Position numbers and translations under genes: made by a program. A DNA stretch of 8,586 bases from assembly GCA_030539985.1 (NCBI GenBank), contig JAUNXD010000044.1, forward strand, positions 1,374-9,959. The letters are read 5' to 3'. The notes under the pieces are model-generated. The model was not told the origin of the DNA and made no database searches. It saw only the letters and a list, made by a program, of their open reading frames with translations. Source of the DNA: Methanobrevibacter sp. GTDB lineage: Archaea > Methanobacteriota > Methanobacteria > Methanobacteriales > Methanobacteriaceae. Below, piece after piece: positions 1 to 5,214 of the stretch (its first letter is position 1; each line of letters begins with the position of its first letter).

Positions 1-873
1 TTTGTCACATCCTCCAACAACGAAGAATCTTCTGATTTTACCTTCTTCAACTAATCTTTTAATGGTGTCAGCATGTTCTACAATAGCTCCAGCACTCCAA
101 CCGGTAGTGATTGTAGTCAATTCCTCTGTTTCAAGTCCACCTAAGGATTTTGCACATTCGATAACTTCTGAGAAATCATAATCTTCAACAGTTTTTACTC
201 CTTCGAGTTTTGCTACATCCATTGTGAACATTCTTTCCTTGTATGCGTCAAGTGCCGGAAGTACACAGTTACTGGTTCCAACGATTGCTGCATTGTATTT
301 TTTAAAGATTGTTCTTTGATCGTGCCATGCTCCACCTAATTGTCCTGCCAGGTTTTCGTATTTGTTGAGTCCTGGGTATCCGTGGGCAGGTAACATTTCT
401 GAGTGTGTGTATACCTTAATGTCTGTTCCTTCAACTTGTTTTAGGAGTTCTTCCAGTGCTTTTAAGTCATGACCTGTTACGATGATTGCTGGTCCTTCCT
501 GTGCACCTACTTTTACTTCAACAGGTTGTGGTTCGCCGTAAGCTTCTATGTGTGCGTCTTTGAGAAGTCTCATGACTGCTACACTTTTTTCACCTGCTTC
601 TAAAGCTAAAGCAACTAAATCCTCTACGTCAAAGTTTACGTTTGTTAAGGTAGTGTATAAACCTTTGGTTAGGAATGCATCAATTTCAGGATCATATTTT
701 CCTAAAACGTTAGCGTTGTAGTTGTATGCACTTATACCTTTCATAGTAAAGATTAAGTTATCCTGCAGCCTTGCTACAGTCGGTTTTTTACCACAAACTC
801 CACTTACTGTACATCCAGTCCCTTTAGCGGTCTGGGAACATTGATAACAAAACATATCTAATTCATCTGCCAT
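1..873 (-). CDS. hcp: Hybrid-cluster protein (hydroxylamine reductase family), N-terminal 291 residues, 3' end outside window
   Basis: Hcp is a cytoplasmic iron-sulfur enzyme. It reduces hydroxylamine in vitro and is tied to nitric oxide detoxification and nitrosative stress in bacteria. Reading down from the ATG at 873, the protein opens with MADELDMFCYQC, and Cys9, Cys12, Cys21 and Cys27 form the C-x2-C-x8-C-x5-C motif for the [4Fe-4S] cluster. The hybrid-cluster ligands follow as His135 (in GHDLK), Glu159 (in HSEMLP) and Cys203 (in SNCVLP). Cys289 in VVGGCD matches the persulfide cysteine. Compared with the Desulfovibrio vulgaris ligands as I remember them (H244, E268, C312), all three are shifted by exactly 109 residues. 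This therefore looks like the short class III form, which lacks much of the first helical domain. The remaining ligands lie beyond the window edge. AGAGGT at 881-886, seven bases before the ATG, supports the start. It is divergent from a TrmB-type regulator with a shared operator candidate. Confidence 0.95.
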   Translation of the reverse strand, partial: MADELDMFCYQCSQTAKGTGCTVSGVCGKKPTVARLQDNLIFTMKGISAYNYNANVLGKYDPEIDAFLTKGLYTTLTNVNFDVEDLVALALEAGEKSVAVMRLLKDAHIEAYGEPQPVEVKVGAQEGPAIIVTGHDLKALEELLKQVEGTDIKVYTHSEMLPAHGYPGLNKYENLAGQLGGAWHDQRTIFKKYNAAIVGTSNCVLPALDAYKERMFTMDVAKLEGVKTVEDYDFSEVIECAKSLGGLETEELTTITTGWSAGAIVEHADTIKRLVEEGKIRRFFVVGGCDK

Positions 874-919
874 AATAATTACCTCTTTTGAGTAGTTAAT
901 TAAAATTATATTTGAATAA

Positions 920-935
920 TATATAAAGATTTTGT
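920..935 (-). promoter_or_regulatory. Promoter of hcp (TATA box and BRE)
   Basis: On the minus strand TTTATATA (927 to 920) is preceded by ACAAAATC, a purine/A-rich stretch where the TFB recognition element sits. Transcription would begin about 25 bases downstream, near 895-902. That gives a leader of about 25 nt holding the AGAGGT ribosome site. The upstream edge touches the left arm of the inverted repeat at 932-961. Assigned by consensus and spacing only. Confidence 0.65.
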
Positions 936-961
936 CACTTTGCAAGGGTTAAAAGTAACAA
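932..961. promoter_or_regulatory. Candidate operator: imperfect inverted repeat between the hcp and trmB promoters
   Basis: TTGTCACTTT (932-941) and AAAGTAACAA (952-961) are reverse complements at 9 of 10 positions. They are separated by 10 bases, so the arm centres lie 20 bp (about two helical turns) apart. The left arm overlaps or abuts the BRE of the hcp promoter. The right arm ends one base before the TATA box of the regulator gene. A dimeric winged-helix protein bound here would block access to both promoters. That the adjacent TrmB-family protein is the binder is inferred from position. Confidence 0.6.
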
Positions 962-970
962 TTTTATATA
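951..970 (+). promoter_or_regulatory. Promoter of the TrmB-family gene (TATA box and BRE)
   Basis: TTTATATA at 963-970 is preceded by an A-rich stretch at 951-961. The usual TATA-to-start distance in archaea puts the first transcribed base at about 989-993. This is at or within a few bases of the ATG at 993, so the transcript should be leaderless or nearly so. No Shine-Dalgarno sequence lies before the ATG, which agrees. Confidence 0.6.
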
Positions 971-992
971 TAATGCTAATCAAAATCATATT

Positions 993-1775
993 ATGGATGA
1001 AAATATATCTGTACTAAAAGGAATCGGGCTGACAATGTATGAAGCCCAAGCATATGTGACTCTCACATCATTAATTCAGGCCACCGCCGAGGAAATATCA
1101 AAAAACTCAAACATTCCACGAAGCAAAATATATGATGTGTTGAAAAAGCTAAATGAAAAACATTTCATCGAAATCGAAGATGGCAGGCCACTAACATATA
1201 ATGTCAAATCTCCAGTTGAAGTTTTAAGCCTTGAAAAAGAAAGATTAAATTCCGAAATTGACGATACAATAACAAGACTGACAAACATATATGAAAACGG
1301 AATGAGCCAGGTTCAGGCCCCAATCTGGAGAATATACGGTGTCGATAAAATCATCAACCAGGAAGTTGAAATCATAAAGAGAGCCAAAAACACCGTCAAC
1401 ATGAGAATAGGGTTCCTTTTTGAAGGTGAAGGCGAGGCACTGATAAAAGCGTTTAAAAGCAAAAGAAGTTTGAAAGTGAATATCCTTGCTTCACCAAAAT
1501 GCCACATCAACAATGAAGAAATTGACATTATCAAAATGTTTAAAGATCAGGACATCAATATCCAAAAAGCAGACATCCCATTTGTAAAAGTTCTGATTTC
1601 CGATTCAAAAGAGATGATGCACACCTACACTAAGTTTTCAGAGGATAAACGCAATGTGATTCCCGAAACCGCAATAGGAATCTGGAACAAATACGAGGAC
1701 GTCGCCAAAAATTATGATGAAAGATTTGAAAATCAGCTGGAAAAAATGAAAAAGAAAAAAAATAAAAGTTTATAA
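993..1775 (+). CDS. TrmB-family transcriptional regulator
   Basis: This 260-residue protein has an N-terminal TrmB-type winged helix (about residues 5-75). The hallmark run GLTMYEAQAYVTL is at 12-24, and the probable recognition helix starting IPRSKIYDVL is at 41-50. A linker helix (about 75-100) follows, probably for dimerisation, and then a C-terminal sensor domain from about 110 that resembles the phospholipase-D-like fold of TrmB effector domains. Founding TrmB sugar sensors are near 340 residues. This one is about 80 shorter and probably lacks the distal sugar-binding part, so its ligand is unknown. I see one cysteine, Cys170. The tail is very lysine-rich (MKKKKNKS). It is divergent from hcp, with an inverted repeat touching both promoters, which suggests autoregulation and control of hcp, perhaps in response to redox or nitrosative stress (inference). 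The gene ends tail to tail with the surface protein gene. Confidence 0.88.
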   Translation: MDENISVLKGIGLTMYEAQAYVTLTSLIQATAEEISKNSNIPRSKIYDVLKKLNEKHFIEIEDGRPLTYNVKSPVEVLSLEKERLNSEIDDTITRLTNIYENGMSQVQAPIWRIYGVDKIINQEVEIIKRAKNTVNMRIGFLFEGEGEALIKAFKSKRSLKVNILASPKCHINNEEIDIIKMFKDQDINIQKADIPFVKVLISDSKEMMHTYTKFSEDKRNVIPETAIGIWNKYEDVAKNYDERFENQLEKMKKKKNKSL

Positions 1776-1796
1776 CTTGTTAAAGTTTATAAACTT
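1741..1796 (-). terminator. Hairpin plus T-rich tract ending the surface-protein transcript
   Basis: AAGTTTATAA (1766-1775) and TTATAAACTT (1787-1796) are perfect 10-base inverted arms around an 11-base loop. Downstream on the minus strand, 1741-1765 reads as an almost unbroken T-rich stretch (TTATTTTTTTTC and onward). Archaeal termination mainly needs the T-rich tract; the hairpin is an extra. The T-tract is the complement of the AAA-rich lysine codons at the end of the TrmB gene, so it is also coding sequence on the other strand. Confidence 0.6.
1765..1792. repeat. Short direct repeat AAAGTTTATAA across the convergent stop codons
   Basis: The 11-mer AAAGTTTATAA occurs at 1765-1775 and again at 1782-1792, a 17-base period. 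The second copy continues into the perfect 14-base palindrome AAGTTTATAAACTT (1783-1796). The first copy carries both stop codons: TAA at 1773-1775 on plus and TTA at 1770-1772 read as TAA on minus. It looks like a small local duplication at the gene junction. Confidence 0.55.
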
Positions 1797-3299
1797 AGTT
1801 ATTCCCCATCTAAATAATACAACACCTGCTGCCCCACCTTTTTTAGCAGCTTTTGCATCTTTAAATAGGGATTTATAGGATAATTTTTTAATTTTTGAGT
1901 CGGACTTATAGGTTTGAAGACCTGCCCAGATTTTGGCTCCCTTAGACATTTTAACAAATTTCTTGGTTGTCTTTTTAATCCATTTTGAACTTGCATGATA
2001 ATTTCCCTTATAAATCATAGGAATAATCACATCAAAATATTTCGACATTGTCGGAATGTCCTGGCCGTAATTGTGCTTCATGGCTGACGGTTCAGGCATT
2101 ACTGCTGCAGATAATATAATATTAGGATTTAGACTACGAAGAGTACTGTTTGCAGTTTTTACAAAATGATTAATAGCTTTCACTGCATTTTTAAATTTAT
2201 AAGCATTTCCTCCAAATCGGATATAATCGAAGTGTATTCCGTCGACACCTTCAATTGAAGCATAGTATTTTGCCTTTTTGATAATTTTATTCATGTGCTT
2301 ATAATTTATTTTGCCCTTTTTGCTTGAAGCATGGACATATTTTCCGTTTTTGTAGAATACCGCAATCCAAATGTGAACTTTCATACCATACTTATGAGCT
2401 TTTTTAATCCATTTGACAACTGCAGCCTTGCCGTATTTGGAAAATACAGTATGCTGAAGGAAAATATGTTTTGTACCTTTCTTGGCCAACTTTTTGAGAT
2501 TGACTTTCTTCATGTCCCATTTGTTAACCCAATAACCGTTCCCGTTTGTCAATTTCGGTTTCACATTAATTATAACGGAACCGGACGATCCAGCATAATG
2601 ACCTGTTTTTGAAAATGAATAAAATATGTTATATGTTCCTTCCTTCAGGTTTAGATTGAATGATGCAATACCATTTGAATCAGTTAATGCATAATAGCTT
2701 TTTCCATTAAGTGTAATGGTAATAACATTTCCTGAAAGAATATTGTTGTTAATGTCGGTTAATCTCAACTGCAAAAGTGAAATTGAACCTGCCACATATT
2801 TGATATTTCCATTAACGACATTAAGATAAGTTGCAATATCCTCTTTTACAATAATTGTCGAAGTGCCGTTTGAAGCAGTATAGTTTTCATCACCGAAAAA
2901 GAAATACTCCACAGAATAGTTCCCCACATTCAGTTTAAAACTGATTCTAACTTCACCATTAGCATCCGTAATATTTTCATAAGTTACATTATTTAAAATT
3001 ATTTTAACCGGCTTATCTGTCAAATTTGTATTGTTTGATGTTAGCTTAACGACAAATACATCCTCCACATCACTGTATGTGGATACATCACTAGCATTGA
3101 TGCTTGTCTGTGATTTGTTTGTATCGCCTGAAGGATTGTCATTAATTACTTGTGATGATAATCCCTCATCCAATTCAACAATTTCGTCCAGATTGTCCAT
3201 ACCTGAAACATCACTAACATTTTCACTGGCCGATACCAGTGAAACAGACAAAAATAAAGTTAAAATAATGATAAAAATCATTAAAATTTTACTTTTCAT
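1770..3299 (-). CDS. Secreted Ig-like repeat protein with a C-terminal glycoside-hydrolase-like domain
   Basis: This 509-residue protein starts with a signal peptide: MKSK, a hydrophobic core at 5-22, and likely cleavage after LVSA at 24. An acidic, Ser/Asn-rich linker (25-80) follows. Two Ig-like beta-sandwich domains come next (about 80-152 and 156-247), each with the TD-NG turn (TDANGE, TDSNGI) of surface-protein repeats. A Lys-rich C-terminal domain (about 254-505) resembles the putative glycosyl hydrolase barrels grouped as DUF4015/GHL10. Its key run is GVDGIHFDYIRFGG at 351-364, with Asp358 the likely catalytic acid. FDVIIPMIYKG (422-432) and GVVLFRWG (492-499) look like late barrel strands. 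Ten N-x-S/T sequons lie between residues 27 and 146 and one (N384) lies after them. There is no cysteine, no C-terminal membrane anchor and no sorting motif. A role in cell-wall glycan (pseudomurein) turnover or adhesion is inference. It has its own promoter and lies 53 bases behind the ADP-ribosylglycohydrolase gene. Confidence 0.82.
   Translation of the reverse strand: MKSKILMIFIIILTLFLSVSLVSASENVSDVSGMDNLDEIVELDEGLSSQVINDNPSGDTNKSQTSINASDVSTYSDVEDVFVVKLTSNNTNLTDKPVKIILNNVTYENITDANGEVRISFKLNVGNYSVEYFFFGDENYTASNGTSTIIVKEDIATYLNVVNGNIKYVAGSISLLQLRLTDINNNILSGNVITITLNGKSYYALTDSNGIASFNLNLKEGTYNIFYSFSKTGHYAGSSGSVIINVKPKLTNGNGYWVNKWDMKKVNLKKLAKKGTKHIFLQHTVFSKYGKAAVVKWIKKAHKYGMKVHIWIAVFYKNGKYVHASSKKGKINYKHMNKIIKKAKYYASIEGVDGIHFDYIRFGGNAYKFKNAVKAINHFVKTANSTLRSLNPNIILSAAVMPEPSAMKHNYGQDIPTMSKYFDVIIPMIYKGNYHASSKWIKKTTKKFVKMSKGAKIWAGLQTYKSDSKIKKLSYKSLFKDAKAAKKGGAAGVVLFRWGITKFINFNKL
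1839..1896 (+). terminator. Possible T-rich terminator of the TrmB gene inside the opposing gene
   Basis: The TrmB gene is followed at once by the opposing coding region. The first T-runs on the plus strand are at 1839-1844 (six T), 1884-1889 (six T) and 1892-1896 (five T). Archaeal RNA polymerase could stop at these, giving a 3' UTR of about 65-120 nt antisense to the surface-protein mRNA. Supported only by base composition. Confidence 0.3.
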
Positions 3300-3334
3300 T
3301 AATTCACAACCATGTAAAACATAGCATTTAAAAA

Positions 3335-3350
3335 TATATAAATTTTTAGT
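3335..3350 (-). promoter_or_regulatory. Promoter of the surface glycoside-hydrolase-like gene
   Basis: On the minus strand TTTATATA (3342 to 3335) is preceded by ACTAAAAA (3350 to 3343), a good BRE-like stretch. The predicted start near 3312-3316 leaves a leader of only about 13-16 nt. That leader contains a weak GGTTGTGA ahead of the ATG at 3299. The promoter begins just past the TAG stop (3353-3355) of the upstream gene, so this gene can be transcribed separately. Confidence 0.6.
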
Positions 3351-3352
3351 TT

Positions 3353-4138
3353 CTACATGAATTTCTCTTCAAAATCGACCAAAACGCCTAAAAGAAAATG
3401 ATCCAGGTACTCGATAGTTTCATAATAAATATCATCAGGCACATCCCAGTATGCGGATGCAATACTTCCTGCAATTGCCGCCTGAGTATCTGCATCACCA
3501 CCAAGGGAAACGGCATTCCTGACAGCATCTTCAAAGTCATCAGCCTCCAAGAAGCAGATTATTGACTCTGGCACGCTGCCCTTACAGGATATGTCGAATT
3601 TGTAGCTTGGCCTGATTTCACTTAAGGATAATGACAGATTATAACCATAATTCCCTTCAATATGTTCTTTGATTTCATCCTTATCGGTACAGGTTCTTGC
3701 AAGATAAATTGCATCTGAGGTTGCAAGAGCACCAATGACTCCATCAGAATGGTTATGAGTAACAATAGCGGAAGTTTTAGCCAAATCCTGTGCTTCCTCA
3801 AGTGAATCGGCCACCCATGCACATGGCGAAACTCTCATTGCAGATCCATTTGCCCAACTGCCGTAAGGTTCAGGAGAGTCCTGATTCAGCCAATCATAGA
3901 ATCTGGACCCATAACCTGCATTCGGATAAGCATTTCCAAAATTCTTTAAGTTTTTAATCAAAACATCCTTTGAATTCTTGTCTTCACATAGCCATTTTGC
4001 AATAGCCAATGTCATTACAGTATCATCAGTAAACTGTGAATAATAGCTGAATAAATCAAATTCTTTTGTTTTTATTGGCCTGTGCTCATAAACAGACCCG
4101 ATTACGTCTCCACTAATTGCACCAATTATTCCTTTCAT
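3353..4138 (-). CDS. ADP-ribosylglycohydrolase family protein (ARH/DraG-like)
   Basis: Members of this family remove ADP-ribose from modified proteins or small molecules, using two divalent metal ions. From the chosen start (MKGIIGAISGDVIGS) the protein has 261 residues, a full domain length. The motifs appear in order. GAISGD is at 6-11 and FTDDT at 36-40, with Thr37, Asp38 and Asp39 as expected metal ligands. GSWANGSAMRVSP is at 93-105, THNHSDG at 127-133, and GGDADTQAA at 213-221, with Asp215, Asp217 and Thr218 as the second metal-ligand group. The frame stays open upstream to an ATG at 4177, but those 13 residues (MALFLYVK...) are unlike the family and overlap the predicted TATA box. The start at 4138 is therefore much better and implies a leaderless mRNA. 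No DraT or nitrogenase gene is nearby, so the substrate is unknown. The stop is TAG. Confidence 0.9.
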   Translation of the reverse strand: MKGIIGAISGDVIGSVYEHRPIKTKEFDLFSYYSQFTDDTVMTLAIAKWLCEDKNSKDVLIKNLKNFGNAYPNAGYGSRFYDWLNQDSPEPYGSWANGSAMRVSPCAWVADSLEEAQDLAKTSAIVTHNHSDGVIGALATSDAIYLARTCTDKDEIKEHIEGNYGYNLSLSLSEIRPSYKFDISCKGSVPESIICFLEADDFEDAVRNAVSLGGDADTQAAIAGSIASAYWDVPDDIYYETIEYLDHFLLGVLVDFEEKFM

Positions 4139-4158
4139 GAATATTAGTTTGATTTTGA

Positions 4159-4173
4159 CATATAAAAACAATG
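4159..4173 (-). promoter_or_regulatory. Promoter of the ADP-ribosylglycohydrolase gene
   Basis: On the minus strand TTTATATG (4166 to 4159) is preceded by CATTGTT (4173 to 4167). The TATA centre is about 25 bases upstream of the ATG at 4138, so transcription would start at or next to that ATG. No Shine-Dalgarno sequence precedes it. This spacing is the main reason for rejecting the longer start at 4177. Confidence 0.55.
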
Positions 4174-4186
4174 CCATTCAAAATGG
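4174..4186. promoter_or_regulatory. Small inverted repeat CCATT-CAA-AATGG upstream of the ADP-ribosylglycohydrolase promoter
   Basis: Five-base perfect arms with a three-base spacer lie directly upstream of the TATA/BRE region of the minus-strand gene, in the 173-base gap between two divergent genes. The position suits a regulator site, but arms this short occur by chance in AT-rich sequence. The rest of the gap up to about 4255 is AT-rich and shows no other clear signal. Confidence 0.2.
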
Positions 4187-4255
4187 AAAAATAAACCATG
4201 CATGAAATTTTTAGAATTTTCAAAATCATTTGCGCAACAATACTCAGATTCACTT

Positions 4256-4268
4256 AAAAAAATATAAA
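4256..4268 (+). promoter_or_regulatory. Promoter of the nicotianamine synthase-like gene
   Basis: AATATAAA at 4261-4268 is preceded by a TTAAAAA-like BRE stretch. The predicted start near 4288-4292 gives a leader of about 20 nt. That leader holds GTGAT at 4302-4306, complementary to the AUCAC part of the 16S 3' end, five bases before the ATG at 4312. Confidence 0.5.
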
Positions 4269-4311
4269 ACTTATTTACCATTAATGCAATATATCTAAAT
4301 AGTGATTAAAA

Positions 4312-5133
4312 ATGAGTTGCTGGAAATATTGGCCAAAAATTGAAGAAATAGCAAATAAATTGGAAAAATACGGTATTGACTCTCTAGATGACCTGTCATC
4401 CTTAAATGATGTTGATTTGGATGAAATAACAAAATTGCTGGACGAGATAGAAGTTATCGCTCATGACGAAACAATAGATTTTGATTCCGCAAAACACATT
4501 TTAGATGATGAAAAGATGAACAATGCCCTGAAATTAATCAGAAAATTCTATTTGTATATTGGGGCAAGATTAGAAACAGAAAATGCAAAGGAAATAATTA
4601 ACTCTGATGATCCCAAGGCAGCTTTAGATAGCTTCCATTTCTATGAAAGATATCAGGGATTGCTAACCAATGAGTCCAAATTGGCACACTGGCACGATGA
4701 CAAGACATTCGTTTTTGTAGGAAGCGGCCCTCTACCATTAACATTGATACTTTTTAGAGAAAAATTCGGATGCAAATGTATAGGCATTGAAATTCAGGAG
4801 GAAGTTGCAGAACTGTCCAGAGAAGTAATTAAAAGATTAGGTCTCGATGACGGTATCGAAATACTTGTTGGGGACGAAACATTACTTAAAGATATTGATT
4901 TTGACATATTGATGGTGGCAGCATTCGCCGAACCTAAAGAAAGAGTGTTTGCCAATGTCTGGGAAATCGTTGATGTAAAAACACCAGTTCTTGTTAGGAC
5001 ATACAGCGGTATGAGAGCCATTCTTTATGCTCCTTTAACAGATACCATTCTTAGAGGATTCCATAAGGAAATCATGTTGCTTCCAATAGGAAATTCCAAT
5101 AACACCAGCGTATTATTGAGAAAGGTAATTTAA
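4312..5133 (+). CDS. Archaeal nicotianamine synthase-like aminopropyl transferase
   Basis: Nicotianamine synthases join aminopropyl groups from S-adenosylmethionine. The Methanothermobacter enzyme is reported to build thermonicotianamine from one glutamate and three such groups. This 273-residue protein resembles that archaeal enzyme along its length. The N-terminal helical part carries MSCW at the start, then LLDEIEVIAHDETIDF (42-57), SAKHILDD (59-66) and IRKFYLYIGARLE (76-88), whose Glu88 is a candidate for the catalytic glutamate. A Rossmann-type SAM domain follows with VGSGPLPLT (136-144) and IGIEIQ (157-162). Later conserved runs are AFAEPKERVF (204-213), RTYSGMRAILYAPL (229-242) and NNTSVL (263-268). 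The likely product chelates nickel, iron or other metals, which would suit a methanogen's need for nickel in F430 and hydrogenases (inference). It is a single gene with its own promoter and no metal transporter beside it, so storage inside the cell is as plausible as export. Confidence 0.85.
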   Translation: MSCWKYWPKIEEIANKLEKYGIDSLDDLSSLNDVDLDEITKLLDEIEVIAHDETIDFDSAKHILDDEKMNNALKLIRKFYLYIGARLETENAKEIINSDDPKAALDSFHFYERYQGLLTNESKLAHWHDDKTFVFVGSGPLPLTLILFREKFGCKCIGIEIQEEVAELSREVIKRLGLDDGIEILVGDETLLKDIDFDILMVAAFAEPKERVFANVWEIVDVKTPVLVRTYSGMRAILYAPLTDTILRGFHKEIMLLPIGNSNNTSVLLRKVI

Positions 5134-5136
5134 ATA

Positions 5137-5160
5137 TTCCTTTCCTTTAAATTTTTATTA
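5137..5160 (+). terminator. Pyrimidine/T-rich terminator after the nicotianamine synthase-like gene
   Basis: Just past the TAA at 5131-5133 the plus strand reads TTCCTTTCCTTT, then AAATTTTTATT. This T-rich composition is typical of archaeal termination and needs no hairpin. It sits back to back with the terminator of the opposing idsA operon. Confidence 0.5.
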
Positions 5161-5214
5161 AAAAAAATAGTTTGTAAAAATTTAGAGTTGAGAGAAATTA
5201 AGCACTTCTCTCAA
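5160..5214 (-). terminator. Hairpin over the idsA stop codon plus T-runs (operon terminator)
   Basis: TTGAGAGAA and TTCTCTCAA (5206-5214 and 5188-5196 on plus) are perfect 9-base inverted arms around a 9-base loop. On the minus strand the loop reads GTGCTTAAT and contains the TAA stop of idsA. T-runs follow downstream on the minus strand: five T at 5177-5181, with more T around them, and eight T at 5160-5167. The T-runs alone would satisfy an archaeal terminator; the hairpin may slow the polymerase or protect the 3' end. Confidence 0.6.

Noticed and set aside
1741..1769. Poly-A stretch as a possible frameshift in the TrmB gene
   Set aside because: The frame runs cleanly to a stop that mirrors the opposing gene's stop, and a Lys-rich tail is plausible for a DNA-binding protein.
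2331..2612. Open frame of 93 codons on the plus strand
   Set aside because: It lies antisense within the surface-protein gene, has no ribosome site or family resemblance, and its composition is what the Lys-rich opposite strand produces.
3031..3324. Open frame of 97 codons on the plus strand ending in the 53-base gap
   Set aside because: Antisense to the signal peptide and linker of the surface protein, with low-complexity Ser/Thr content and no promoter or ribosome site.
3757..3768. GAGTAACAAT, similar to one arm of the hcp/TrmB operator
   Set aside because: A single half-site inside the ADP-ribosylglycohydrolase coding region with no partner arm; expected by chance.
4139..4177. Thirteen-residue N-terminal extension of the ADP-ribosylglycohydrolase
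   Set aside because: It overlaps the predicted TATA box and does not match the family N-terminus.
4178..4311. Search of the largest intergenic gap for an RNA gene or riboswitch
   Set aside because: The stretch is AT-rich, shows no stable GC-containing stems, and is explained by two divergent promoters.
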